Assembly: GCF_014384995.1 (NCBI RefSeq)
Contig: NZ_JACRSY010000027.1
Coordinates: 1-44,462 of the forward strand
Origin: Zhenhengia yiwuensis
Lineage (GTDB): Bacteria; Bacillota; Clostridia; Lachnospirales; Cellulosilyticaceae
Reading direction: 5' to 3'
DNA: 44,462 nt
Made by a program: the position numbers and the translations under genes. The notes under the pieces were generated by a model. The model was given only the letters and a program-made list of their open reading frames with translations. It had not been told where the DNA came from and ran no database searches. Position 1 is the stretch's first letter. Every line of letters begins with the position of its first letter. Shown here piece after piece: positions 17,245 to 27,317 of this stretch.

Positions 17245-18486
17245 ATGGATAATGAATTAAAGATATTAGATTATATAAAGAAAAATGAAGAACTTAGCAG
17301 AAAAACGATTCGACTTGTGGCAAGTGAAAATCTTCAAATGGTTGAGGAAAGACTTCCTTTCTTATTAGATATGTTTGCACGATATTCATTTGATAATGAT
17401 TCTGTGTGGAAATATCCATCTTTTGAATTGGACAAGATTGAAAAAAGAGCAGCAGACTTATTGAAATTATATTTAAATTGTAAATATGTAAGTTTGAAAG
17501 CTATATCAGGATTAAATGGCATGCTTACTACAATTGCTTCTTATAATGAGATAGGAGATGTTGTTATGTCCCTTGACCCTAATGATGGTGGGCATTTTGA
17601 AACAAGTGCTATCATAAAGAAAATTGGATTTAAGAGTGAGTATCTTCCTTTCAACAAAGAAACGTGGCAGATTGACTGTGAAAAATTAAAGGAGTATGAA
17701 AATCTGGATAAGATCAGGATGGTCTATATCGATTTGTGTATGGCAGTATTTCCACAACCAATCAAGGAGTTAAAGAAAGTACTAAGTAAAGATACACTAA
17801 TTGTTTATGATGCTTCACATGTTTTTGGACTTATCATAGGAGATAAGTTCCAGAAACCTTTAGAAGAAGGTGCAGATATTTTAATTGCCAATACACATAA
17901 AACATTTCCAGGGCCTCATAAGGCAGTATTTGCAACCAATAGAAGACTATTAAAATGGCAATTTGAGCAGACAGGAAACTGCTTTATCTCTCATCATCAT
18001 ATGGCAGATGTTGCATCCTTAGGTTTAGTACTAGAAAAAGGAAAACAGTATTTTATTCAATATGCAAAGAATATCCTCAAAAATACACAGACTCTTGCTA
18101 GAAAATTAGAAGCGAAGAATGTAAATGTACAATTACTGGAGTTAGGATACTCAGCTTCCCATCAGCTGTGGTTTGAATGTGGCGGAAAAGAAGATGTGGA
18201 TCTTGTAATTGATTTATTAAGTCAGGTAAATATTACAGTGAATGGTGCAGTGTTACCATCATTAAATGGCAAATGGGGAATCCGTATTGGAACACAGGAG
18301 ATAACTAATCGTGGAATTACAGAAGAGGGAATTGAAAAGATTGCTTCTATTATTTCCAAAATCGTGAATGATAAGGAATTATCAGATGATATAACTGCAA
18401 TGCAGGAATATGTAGTTCAAAATTGTTTTGTATCACCTATTGCATATAAAAAGGTAGATAAGATAATGGAAATCCTAGAGCAGTAG
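17245..18486 (+). CDS. SHMT-like PLP enzyme (fold type I)
   Basis: The protein resembles serine hydroxymethyltransferase. Its opening TIRLVASEN matches the SHMT L-I-A-S-E-N element, YDASHVFGLI has the cofactor Asp and His, and ANTHKTFPGPHKAVF contains the PLP lysine, Lys219, in the family's T-T-H-K-T-x-x-G-P-R pattern. At 413 residues the length is normal. Housekeeping SHMT keeps several tetrahydrofolate contacts that I cannot confirm here, and this sequence diverges strongly from them. A pathway role such as alpha-substituted serine formation or retro-aldol chemistry on a carrier-linked amino acid is likely. Its start lies three bases after the ACP stop. Confidence 0.8.
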   Translation: MDNELKILDYIKKNEELSRKTIRLVASENLQMVEERLPFLLDMFARYSFDNDSVWKYPSFELDKIEKRAADLLKLYLNCKYVSLKAISGLNGMLTTIASYNEIGDVVMSLDPNDGGHFETSAIIKKIGFKSEYLPFNKETWQIDCEKLKEYENLDKIRMVYIDLCMAVFPQPIKELKKVLSKDTLIVYDASHVFGLIIGDKFQKPLEEGADILIANTHKTFPGPHKAVFATNRRLLKWQFEQTGNCFISHHHMADVASLGLVLEKGKQYFIQYAKNILKNTQTLARKLEAKNVNVQLLELGYSASHQLWFECGGKEDVDLVIDLLSQVNITVNGAVLPSLNGKWGIRIGTQEITNRGITEEGIEKIASIISKIVNDKELSDDITAMQEYVVQNCFVSPIAYKKVDKIMEILEQ

Positions 18487-18524
18487 GATAGATATAAAAA
18501 AATTGGAATACAGGAGGGAAAATA

Positions 18525-19265
18525 ATGGACTTATCACAAACAAGCATACTATCATTTGAAATCGGTGATGATTGTAATCTGAAAAAATGTCATGATAAAT
18601 GCCCTATTAATTACCGTAAATATGTAAATGACAAAAAATCTATAGATGTTGATTTAATCGTAAAGAGCATTAAGGAAGCGCAGGATTTAAATTTTAACGG
18701 CTACATAGCATTTCATAATTATAATGAACCATTATTGCATAAAAACAAACTATTAGAAGTGATTAAACGGACAAGAAATGGTAAGTTCTTATTGTGGACT
18801 AATGGATTACTGTTAGATCGAAATGATATGAAGAAAAATGAATTTTTGAAGAAGTTTAATCTCATTTGCATTACTTGTTATGACGAGAAAGACAGAAGCT
18901 TTTTTGAGCAGATTAAGCAATGGCATGGGGCAGTTGAAATATATGATTGGGAATTAGATGATAGACAGGATGCCTATACAAGGGATTATCATAATGAAAT
19001 CGGCTGTAAGCGGCCTTTATTTGAATTGCCAATTGATTTTCATGGAAATGTTCATTTGTGTTGCTTTGATTGGAATACAACTTTTGAAATAGGAAATATC
19101 ACAAAAAATACTTTAACGGAAATAGTAAATAGTGATGTTTATCAAAAGCTTCTTAAGGATACAAAACATAAATTACTGAATGTTGATGATTGCCCAGAAA
19201 TTTGTAAAAGGTGTAATGTTCCTTGGCTAAGATATACACATTATTATGATATTTATACTGGATAA
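18525..19265 (+). CDS. Small radical-SAM/SPASM protein with an unusual cluster motif (paralogue 1)
   Basis: Features of a radical-SAM/SPASM enzyme are present: FHNYNEPLL at the SAM loop, LLWTNGLLLD, and a C-terminal SPASM pattern with GCKRPLFELPID, VHLCCFDW, EIGNI and CPEICKRC. The cluster-binding motif at residues 17-26 is Cys17-N-L-K-K-Cys22-His23-D-K-Cys26. This is C-x4-C-x3-C, or C-x5-H-x2-C, not C-x3-C-x2-C. The paralogue at 38413 keeps the His but not the middle Cys. It lies directly before the NRPS start. SPASM relatives modify peptides or carrier-bound substrates. AGGAGGG precedes the ATG. Confidence 0.8.
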   Translation: MDLSQTSILSFEIGDDCNLKKCHDKCPINYRKYVNDKKSIDVDLIVKSIKEAQDLNFNGYIAFHNYNEPLLHKNKLLEVIKRTRNGKFLLWTNGLLLDRNDMKKNEFLKKFNLICITCYDEKDRSFFEQIKQWHGAVEIYDWELDDRQDAYTRDYHNEIGCKRPLFELPIDFHGNVHLCCFDWNTTFEIGNITKNTLTEIVNSDVYQKLLKDTKHKLLNVDDCPEICKRCNVPWLRYTHYYDIYTG

Positions 19266-19289
19266 GGCTGAAGCTTGGAGGTTTTATAT

Positions 19290-22200
19290 ATGAAAAATAA
19301 CATAGCACAAGTATTAATGATGTCCAAGGTACAGCAGGGAATTCTATTTCAGTCATTATCTCAGAAGGAACCTATTTATGATGAAATAGTATGCTTTAAA
19401 TTACGAAAGCACGTAGAGGCAGGAAAGGTAAAAGAAAGTTGGAATCATGTACTGGAGCATAATATTATTTTAAAGAGTATTGCTAAGTGGGAACGGATGG
19501 AAAAGCCAGTACTGGTTGTAATGAAAGAAAAAGAGGTTAACTTTCGTAATATTATAACTGAAGAGAGTATAGATGTAATTCTAGAAAATGAAAAAGAAGA
19601 GAAAATTGATATACAAAAAGATGCAATCAAAATAATATTGGTTACAGAATCCAATGGTGAGCAATATATGATTCTGCATTCTCATCATCTGTTTCTGGAT
19701 GGATGGAGCACAAATTTAGTCATAGAAGAATTTGAACAATGTTTTAAAGGCAAAGAATGTAAAAAGGTACTGACCTATAAAGATTATCTTCAATATTTAC
19801 GCAGTATTGATAATAAGGGCGGAATTGAATACTGGAAGAAACAAGGAAAAGAGGCAGTTTTTCACATGTTTCTTCCATATACACATAACACGATTAATTG
19901 TAAGAAAAACTATGAGGGAATAATAAGCAGAGAGTTAACAGAAAAGCTTAATCACTTTAAAAATGATAAGCATATTACTCTATCTACATTTTTTTATGCA
20001 GCATGGTCTTTGTTTTTATTTCAATATAATCAATGTGCAGATTTTGGTGTAACAAATTCTGGAAGATACTGTAGTGATAAAAATTTTGAGCAAGTTGTAG
20101 GATTATTTATCAGTACATATCTGTTTCATATAAAGCCTCAAAAGAACCAAAAACTTGAAGAATTTTATAAGCACGTTAATAGAATTCATTTAGAATCGTT
20201 AAATTACCAACATATTTCAATTATTGACTTACAGGATATGTTTTCAGATAAAATGAAAGAAATGAATACTCTTATTGTTGTAGAAAATTACCCTGTTAAA
20301 GTAGATTCAGACCTATTAAGATTGCATAAAGTTATTGAAAATACACACTATGATATAGTGTGTCAGATTTATATAGAAGACTGCATACGAATGAAACTTA
20401 TTACTAATCCAGCTAAAAACATTGATTTGAAAAAAATATACAAAGATTACTACAACATAATCCTGAAGATGCTCTCTGCCACATCCAACAGTAAAATTGA
20501 GGAAATCCTAGACAATAGAAAATGCGAAGTGTCTACAATATCCTCATTTGAGATGAAACCATTGGCATTATACTGGAATGAATGGGGAAGAAGGAATAAT
20601 CTTCATGTAATGACAAAAGCAATTGATATTAGAAATCTTGCTTTTGAAAGGATTTTAAAGAATCAGCATATAGTATTGTTTTTAGCATTAGAGTTTCTTG
20701 TAGAAGGTCAGTCAGGTAAAATGGCTGAAAAAATTGCAAATGATGTTTTAGTAAATATAAGGAAAATGTTACAGGAAAATCAGGAGAGTGAGATTCAGAT
20801 CTATGGTATGAAAAATATGATACCGTGGAAAGTTTCTAGTGAACTAGAGACAATGTTTGAGCAGATATATGCAAAATTTATAGAAGGAATCCGTACTTAT
20901 AAAAATATTAGGTATTATGATTTAGTTGAAATGTATACTAGGCAGGAAGCTGAGGATGCATATGATTTTTATAGTTATCGTGAAGCAAATATACCATATT
21001 CATTGGATTTTTATTTGGATCTTTCAAAAAAAGTATTTCGAAATATAAATGTGAAATATGCTAATGAATATAAGGTAATTGTTTTAGATTGTGATCACAC
21101 TTTATGGAAAGGAATCGCAGAAGAAACTGGAGTAGAAAATATTGAAATTTCACAAGCATATATGGATTTTCAAAAATTTCTGCTAAAAAAGAAACAAGAG
21201 GGTTTTCTATTAGCTTTATGTAGCAAGAATGAGGAAAAAACTGTAAGGGAAGTGTTTGCTCAAAAAACTGAGATGCCTTTGTCATTGGATGATTTTGTTA
21301 CACTTAAAGTTAATTGGAAAAATAAGAGTGAAAATATACGTGAAATTGCAAATGAACTGAATCTGGGATTATCCAGTTTTATTTTCATAGATGATAGTAT
21401 ATGGGAATGTAGTGAGGTAATGAGGAATTTTCCAGAAGTATTTTCTATTCTTATGCCAGAGAATGAAGAGGATATTATGCCTTTTATATTATCAATTTGG
21501 GCCTTTGATAAGAAATTGATAACAGAAGAGGACAAAAACAGGACGCTTTTTTATAAACAGCAATTGAGTAGGGAAGAAGTAAAGAAACAGGCAGAAAATC
21601 AGAATGAATATCTGAAAAAATTAAAATTAGAAATTCGTTTTTGTAATATAAATGAGTTTAATTTATCTAGGGTATCACAATTGAGCTATCGTACTAATCA
21701 GTTTAATTTGAATGGAGAAAAACTAGATGAGCAAAATATTTTAGATTCTATAGCTAAGAAGAAAAAAACATTCTCTATTTGTGTAAAGGATCAGTTTGGA
21801 AGTTATGGAATTGTAGGATATCTGGAAGGGAGTATAGCAGAAACAAAAGTATTTTCTGTCACCAGATTTTACTTAAGCTGTAGGGTTCTAGGCAGGAAAG
21901 TGGAAGAAGCAATTTTACAGTATCTATTTTCTGCAGAATTTATGAGTGGAATTGATAGCATTCAATTTATGCTAGTTGATACAGGAAAAAATTCATATAT
22001 TTTTAAGTTTCTAAATAAAGTTGCAGAAATTATGAATCACGATGGAAAATATATTATTTTTAAAGTTAGAAGAGGTTCTTTTTGGAATCCTAAATTATTA
22101 AAACATATAGTATGTTTAGAAGAAACCTATATGGAACAGCAAGAAAAACAGGTGCAGGAGATTGAAAAAACAGAATTGCTTGAAATAGACTCTGACATAA

Positions 22201-25200
22201 ATAAAAAAGAAATCATTATAAATCAGAATTATATACAGGCATTAAGAAACCAGAATGAATTGGGAAAGATAGAACCTGTACTGATTCATACAGAGAAGGA
22301 ATTCTTATATGCTACACAAGAAAAAGAAGAACATGTGAAAATTCCAGATGATGTACTTCTTTCAGAGACATATAAGAAAGTATATGAAATATGGTCTGAA
22401 GTATTGCAGACAGAAAAGATTGGCGATTTTTTCTCTTTAGGCGGACATTCCCTAAAAGCAATGACATTAGCTGCTAAGTTAAGTAAAAAGTTGAACCAGA
22501 ATATTAGTGTCGCAGATATTTTAAAGTATACAAAGTTTGAAAAATTAGTGCAGCATATTACGCAAGGTTCGGAAAAAGAAAACATTACTATTCCACACAG
22601 AACAGGGAAGCAGTTTCCAATTCCAAATTTCGAATCACATATCTATGCAATGCAGCAGGTATGTGATGGGACCGTATTGAATATGCCATTTTTATTTCAA
22701 ATATCAGGAAAACTTGATGTAAAACAATTAGAAAACAACATAAAAAAAATTATATCAAATAATAGAATTTTAACAGCGGCATTTCAGGGTAATAAGGATA
22801 ATCCAGTGCTAGTTTTACAGGACAATATTGAGTTTGAAGTGGAACAGGTAATGCTTGAAAAAATACCTGATACAATCTACTTTACAAGTCTTATAAAGCC
22901 ATTTGATATTACAGAGGCTCCGCTACTACGAGTAGTGGATATCCAGAATACCATAAACCAGGAAAGATATTTATTAATTGACTTCCATCACCTTCTAATG
23001 GATGGTCAGTCATTGGGAATTTTTATTGAGCAGCTAAATGCATTATACGCTGGGAAGAGTGCAGTGCAGACAACTGATTATTTAGATTATGCAGAATGGT
23101 TTCAGAAAAAATATGTGGAACATGTTTTGGAACAGCAGAGGTCATACTGGATAAATGAACTGAAAGATAGTAATTTTGGTTTTCGTGTGCCTGCTGAGGT
23201 ATCAAGAGGAAATAGAATGGATTACACAGGAGAAGCTGTTTATTTTCAATTAGATAAAGAGATGACTGATTTAATCAAACAGTTATCACAACAATTCAAT
23301 GCATCGGAATTCTGCACATTATTCGCTATTTACTGTATTTATGTTTATAGAATAACAAGTGAGAGAAGCTTCAATATTGGAGTACCAGTTAGCTTACGTG
23401 ATCAGGATGCTGTGTTTCATACCATTGGCATGATGGTAAATACACTTGTAATAAGAGTTGAAATAGATACAGAAGATACGTTTGAAAGTTTTGTACAGAA
23501 AATAGCCACAAAGATAGCAAACGGAATTGAAAATAAGGAATTTATGCTTCAAGATCTGCTATCTTCAATGAAAGCAGAAAATAGGGAAATAGAATCCCTA
23601 TTTGATATCATGTTCGTATTTCAAAACTTTGAACTGCCGGAAATAAAGATACCTAATGTGAAAATGAAACATATGCATTTAATGAATCCAGTTGCACAGA
23701 ATGCACTGATTCTGGAGGTTATTGCCACATCTGAAGGATATAACTGCAACTTTACGTTCCACAAAGACAGGTTAAAGAAGGAGTGGATACCATATAAGAT
23801 TCAAAGCTTTATGACTTTATGCAGAAGTATTTTACAGAATAGTACAAGGAAAATAGGGACTTATCCATTGATGGATAAAGAAATGATTTATCAGGTGAAG
23901 ATGTTTGGAGAAGGTAGGGCAGTTCATGTTCCAGAGTCTACTTTATTTAAAAATTTTTACCAAGTGGTACAATCCAGAGGAAAATCATGTTGTGTTATCT
24001 ATCAGGATAGGAATTACTCCTATGAAGAAATTTACAACATGGTGCTAGGTATGGCAGAAAAGATAAAAAGACATGGCATTAAGCAAGGCGATGTAGTTGC
24101 AGTTTATTGTGACAATGCATTCCATGTTGCAGTAGGAATACTTGCAGTATTTTTCGTAAATGCTGTGTATCTTCCATTAGCAAAGGATACCCCATATGAT
24201 AGAATGCTGAAAATATTAAAGGAAAGTTCGGCTGCTCTTATCCTATGCAGTAAGGAAAGTGGTTTACCAAAAGAATATAGTAAATGTAACTTTGATATTC
24301 AAAATAGCAAGGCAAAGGAACAAAGTTATAGTGGATATATGGATGATTTAGCATATATCATCTATACATCTGGAACGACTGGGCAGAGTAAGGGAGTAAA
24401 AATCAGACATAGTGCAATTGCAAATGCAATTAACTGGAGGGTGCGGGAATATCAATTCACACCTCAGGATACTTCCATCTTACTGTTAGGCTTTACATTT
24501 GATGGTTTCATGACTGCATTTTTTACTCCGCTATTATCTGGTGCACCAATTGTACTGATGGATAATGTGCTGGATACCCAAGCTGTTTATGAGCAGATTA
24601 TAAAGTACAAAGTGACCAATATGATTTTGACTCCTACTATGTATAATATGTTATTGGAACGTATTGAGGAAAGCAGGGAGGTAAATCATCTTGGAAAGAT
24701 TACGTTAGCAGGTGAAGCATTAATGCCATCCTTAGTTTCTAGGAGCAAGAAAATATTGCCAGAAGTAGAACTGATTAACGAATATGGACCAACAGAAAAT
24801 AGTGTTGTTTCTACCTATAAAAGAGATGTAAATGAAAATAATATATCCATTGGTAGTTCTATTGATAATTGCCAGGTTAGAATTGTTGACGAACAGGGAA
24901 TGGACTGTCCGATTGGTTGCCAAGGAGAATTGTGGTTGTCTGGTGCGGGACTGTCTAGTGGTTATCTGGGGGACGAGGAACTAACAAACAAAAAGTTTGT
25001 AAGAGAAGATAGTGGAGAAATCTGGTACCATACTGGAGATCTTGCATGTTGGCTGGAAAATGGAGAGATAAGCATTTTTAACCGAAAAGACCAGCAGATT
25101 AAAGTACATGGATATCGAATCGACCTAAGTGAAATTGAAAAAAATATTTTAACAATGACTAAGGTAAAAAATTGTCTAGTTGCAGTACATAACAAGGAAT

Positions 25201-26186
25201 GCATTGTCTGCTATTATATTTCAGAGCAATTTATTCCTGTGATAGAATTTATAGAAATTGTTCGGGAGAAGCTGCCTAAATACATGATTCCACATGAATA
25301 CGTTCGGGTATCCTGTATTCCAACAAAAAGCAGTGGAAAAGTGGATATGAAGGAAGTAGAAAAGTATGCATTATTGGATTCCAGTAAGAAAGTTTTAGAC
25401 TGTAAAATTTGTGCAGAAGTAACTACTTGCTATGAAAAAGTCTTGAACAAGAAGGAAATAGGCTTGCAAGAAAACTTTTTTGCTATAGGAGGTAATTCCA
25501 TTCGGGCCGTATCCTTGCAGGAAATGTTAAATTCAGTGTTTACATTGAACTTGTCAGTTGTAGATATATTTACCTACCCAACAATCGAATTACTAACGGA
25601 ATATATTATGGCTTGTAAAAGCACAAGTGAAAAGGCTTTGGGTGACATACCTTATAAAAAAGAATATGTAAGGCAAGGTGTAAACCAGAAGAAAATGCGT
25701 TCTGTAGAAGATCCAATCAGTGAGATAGGAATGAAGAACTTAAAGGACTTAGCAGAAAGAAGCACTAGCGAAGAATCAATTGTATTTATGGCCTTAGTTT
25801 TGTTCTTTATGCAGGATTACATAGAAGAGAAAAACGTTAAATGCATTTTCGAATATAAGGAAACATTATACCGAATACAGTATGACATTGCCATTGATAT
25901 GGAGTTTTACGACTATGTGGCAGATTTGAAAAGCCAGATCAAAGCAGAAAACGTAATTTCTGAAGGTGATGATATAGAATTACCAATGTATAGTACATTG
26001 ATATCATATGATTATTCGGAATACCGTGAGACATGCATGCAAAACATAGTATGTTATGTAAAAAGTTATAATAAAACGCAAAAGAGCTTATGTATAAAGT
26101 ATAATAGTGGTTTACTTGATGAAACAGTTGCGACAGGTATTGTATCTGATGTAGTTGGATTTTTAGAGCAGTATGAAGAGGAATGA
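19290..26186 (+). CDS. NRPS: C - FkbH-like - T - C - A(Tyr?) - T - C-terminal tail
   Basis: About 2,298 residues. Domain order: condensation domain (SHHLFLDGWS near 130); FkbH-like HAD domain (VIVLDCDHTLWKG near 600, SYRTNQFNL in its acyltransferase half, ending about 1000); carrier (FFSLGGHSLKA near 1050); condensation (FHHLLMDGQS near 1232); adenylation (IIYTSGTTGQSKG near 1690, NEYGPTENS near 1830, YHTGDLA); carrier (FAIGGNSIRA near 2068); and a 180-residue tail that looks like part of a condensation domain. FkbH proteins attach a glyceryl group from 1,3-bisphosphoglycerate to a carrier. The hand-read specificity residues D-G-T-L-T-A-E-V-V-K resemble tyrosine pockets. ATG 19290 is chosen because TTGGAGG lies eight bases before it. 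Confidence 0.93.
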   Translation: MKNNIAQVLMMSKVQQGILFQSLSQKEPIYDEIVCFKLRKHVEAGKVKESWNHVLEHNIILKSIAKWERMEKPVLVVMKEKEVNFRNIITEESIDVILENEKEEKIDIQKDAIKIILVTESNGEQYMILHSHHLFLDGWSTNLVIEEFEQCFKGKECKKVLTYKDYLQYLRSIDNKGGIEYWKKQGKEAVFHMFLPYTHNTINCKKNYEGIISRELTEKLNHFKNDKHITLSTFFYAAWSLFLFQYNQCADFGVTNSGRYCSDKNFEQVVGLFISTYLFHIKPQKNQKLEEFYKHVNRIHLESLNYQHISIIDLQDMFSDKMKEMNTLIVVENYPVKVDSDLLRLHKVIENTHYDIVCQIYIEDCIRMKLITNPAKNIDLKKIYKDYYNIILKMLSATSNSKIEEILDNRKCEVSTISSFEMKPLALYWNEWGRRNNLHVMTKAIDIRNLAFERILKNQHIVLFLALEFLVEGQSGKMAEKIANDVLVNIRKMLQENQESEIQIYGMKNMIPWKVSSELETMFEQIYAKFIEGIRTYKNIRYYDLVEMYTRQEAEDAYDFYSYREANIPYSLDFYLDLSKKVFRNINVKYANEYKVIVLDCDHTLWKGIAEETGVENIEISQAYMDFQKFLLKKKQEGFLLALCSKNEEKTVREVFAQKTEMPLSLDDFVTLKVNWKNKSENIREIANELNLGLSSFIFIDDSIWECSEVMRNFPEVFSILMPENEEDIMPFILSIWAFDKKLITEEDKNRTLFYKQQLSREEVKKQAENQNEYLKKLKLEIRFCNINEFNLSRVSQLSYRTNQFNLNGEKLDEQNILDSIAKKKKTFSICVKDQFGSYGIVGYLEGSIAETKVFSVTRFYLSCRVLGRKVEEAILQYLFSAEFMSGIDSIQFMLVDTGKNSYIFKFLNKVAEIMNHDGKYIIFKVRRGSFWNPKLLKHIVCLEETYMEQQEKQVQEIEKTELLEIDSDINKKEIIINQNYIQALRNQNELGKIEPVLIHTEKEFLYATQEKEEHVKIPDDVLLSETYKKVYEIWSEVLQTEKIGDFFSLGGHSLKAMTLAAKLSKKLNQNISVADILKYTKFEKLVQHITQGSEKENITIPHRTGKQFPIPNFESHIYAMQQVCDGTVLNMPFLFQISGKLDVKQLENNIKKIISNNRILTAAFQGNKDNPVLVLQDNIEFEVEQVMLEKIPDTIYFTSLIKPFDITEAPLLRVVDIQNTINQERYLLIDFHHLLMDGQSLGIFIEQLNALYAGKSAVQTTDYLDYAEWFQKKYVEHVLEQQRSYWINELKDSNFGFRVPAEVSRGNRMDYTGEAVYFQLDKEMTDLIKQLSQQFNASEFCTLFAIYCIYVYRITSERSFNIGVPVSLRDQDAVFHTIGMMVNTLVIRVEIDTEDTFESFVQKIATKIANGIENKEFMLQDLLSSMKAENREIESLFDIMFVFQNFELPEIKIPNVKMKHMHLMNPVAQNALILEVIATSEGYNCNFTFHKDRLKKEWIPYKIQSFMTLCRSILQNSTRKIGTYPLMDKEMIYQVKMFGEGRAVHVPESTLFKNFYQVVQSRGKSCCVIYQDRNYSYEEIYNMVLGMAEKIKRHGIKQGDVVAVYCDNAFHVAVGILAVFFVNAVYLPLAKDTPYDRMLKILKESSAALILCSKESGLPKEYSKCNFDIQNSKAKEQSYSGYMDDLAYIIYTSGTTGQSKGVKIRHSAIANAINWRVREYQFTPQDTSILLLGFTFDGFMTAFFTPLLSGAPIVLMDNVLDTQAVYEQIIKYKVTNMILTPTMYNMLLERIEESREVNHLGKITLAGEALMPSLVSRSKKILPEVELINEYGPTENSVVSTYKRDVNENNISIGSSIDNCQVRIVDEQGMDCPIGCQGELWLSGAGLSSGYLGDEELTNKKFVREDSGEIWYHTGDLACWLENGEISIFNRKDQQIKVHGYRIDLSEIEKNILTMTKVKNCLVAVHNKECIVCYYISEQFIPVIEFIEIVREKLPKYMIPHEYVRVSCIPTKSSGKVDMKEVEKYALLDSSKKVLDCKICAEVTTCYEKVLNKKEIGLQENFFAIGGNSIRAVSLQEMLNSVFTLNLSVVDIFTYPTIELLTEYIMACKSTSEKALGDIPYKKEYVRQGVNQKKMRSVEDPISEIGMKNLKDLAERSTSEESIVFMALVLFFMQDYIEEKNVKCIFEYKETLYRIQYDIAIDMEFYDYVADLKSQIKAENVISEGDDIELPMYSTLISYDYSEYRETCMQNIVCYVKSYNKTQKSLCIKYNSGLLDETVATGIVSDVVGFLEQYEEE

Positions 26187-26216
26187 TTTTAAAGTACAAG
26201 AGTGGTGGGAAGCAGT

Positions 26217-27299
26217 ATGAGTGAGAAACAAGTGATTTACGTAGATGACTGGAATTGTGTGTATCGTCAGATTCCATATTGTATTGTAGAAAATTCAAGA
26301 AAGATCATAGAGAGGGGAATTTTTTATCAAAATCGGGAGCTATATCAGGAATTAGGTTTAAAATTGAAAAAAGAACTGGGTTCGTTAGGGGAATATGAAA
26401 TCATTAATTACCTAAGTGGAAGCCAGGCAATTGATAATGCAGTCATAATCTGCAAAAAGTATTTGAATATAACAGCCATAATAAAGATGAAGCATGTATA
26501 TCATGGAATTGATATGATGCAAGTGGAAGAGAATACAGCACAGTATATGGACTTACCTTTAGAATTTATTCTTATAGACAAGAATAAAAGGTTGGATATA
26601 TCCAGTATTATATCATGTAGAAATGGATTAGTTATAATCGAACCAATGTACTTATTTGCCAAGTATGGTGAAAAAGCAAACAAAATGATTCATTCTATTT
26701 ATGATGCAGCCAGAAAAAATAATCATTTAATTCTATTTGATGAAGTACGTTCTGGAGTATGGTCAATGGGAACTTTTCTTTACGCACAGCAGTTTGAACA
26801 AGTGGTTCCAGATATTATATGTTTTTCAAAAGGATTAGGATTAGGTGTGGCAACATCAGTTGCATGCTTTTTAAAAGACAGATTTGAAGATAAAAAAATT
26901 CTGAAAAATGAAGATATAATCAAATCGAATTTATCGCTAAGTGAACTTGCAATGCAGAGAGCCAATGATTTGTTAGATTATTGCATGAAAGAAAAAACTA
27001 CTGTTTTAGCACAAATCAATGCATTCGAGAAAAAAATGAAAGAGTCTTTCCAGGCATGTATAAATAAGACCTTTATTGAAGAGATACATATAAGAGGGCT
27101 AGTATACATTATTGTATTTTCAAAAGATGTTAATAAATCAAAATGCCAGCTATTTCGACAATATCTGCTGGCTAATGGTATTATTGTTCGCCATATTGAA
27201 GAAAATTTACTCTATTTAAACTTTGCGATCGATTCTCTGTTTGAGGAAATTGATGTGGTCACACAGAAGATATGTGAGGCACTAGAGGTTCTTTGTTAA
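26217..27299 (+). CDS. Class III (GSA-type) aminotransferase, short form
   Basis: A PLP aminotransferase. LSGSQAIDNA matches the cofactor phosphate-binding S-G-S-E-A loop, ILFDEVRSGVW holds the cofactor Asp, and CFSKGLGLG contains the PLP lysine, Lys205. At 360 residues it is 60 or more shorter than usual, mostly at the N terminus. It lies between the NRPS and PKS genes, as the fused aminotransferase does within iturin-type synthetases, where a beta-keto acyl chain becomes beta-amino. GTGGGA precedes the ATG at 26217; the GTGs at 26202 and 26205 are less well placed. Confidence 0.82.
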   Translation: MSEKQVIYVDDWNCVYRQIPYCIVENSRKIIERGIFYQNRELYQELGLKLKKELGSLGEYEIINYLSGSQAIDNAVIICKKYLNITAIIKMKHVYHGIDMMQVEENTAQYMDLPLEFILIDKNKRLDISSIISCRNGLVIIEPMYLFAKYGEKANKMIHSIYDAARKNNHLILFDEVRSGVWSMGTFLYAQQFEQVVPDIICFSKGLGLGVATSVACFLKDRFEDKKILKNEDIIKSNLSLSELAMQRANDLLDYCMKEKTTVLAQINAFEKKMKESFQACINKTFIEEIHIRGLVYIIVFSKDVNKSKCQLFRQYLLANGIIVRHIEENLLYLNFAIDSLFEEIDVVTQKICEALEVLC

Positions 27300-27317
27300 T
27301 ATGAGAAGGGGGATAAA

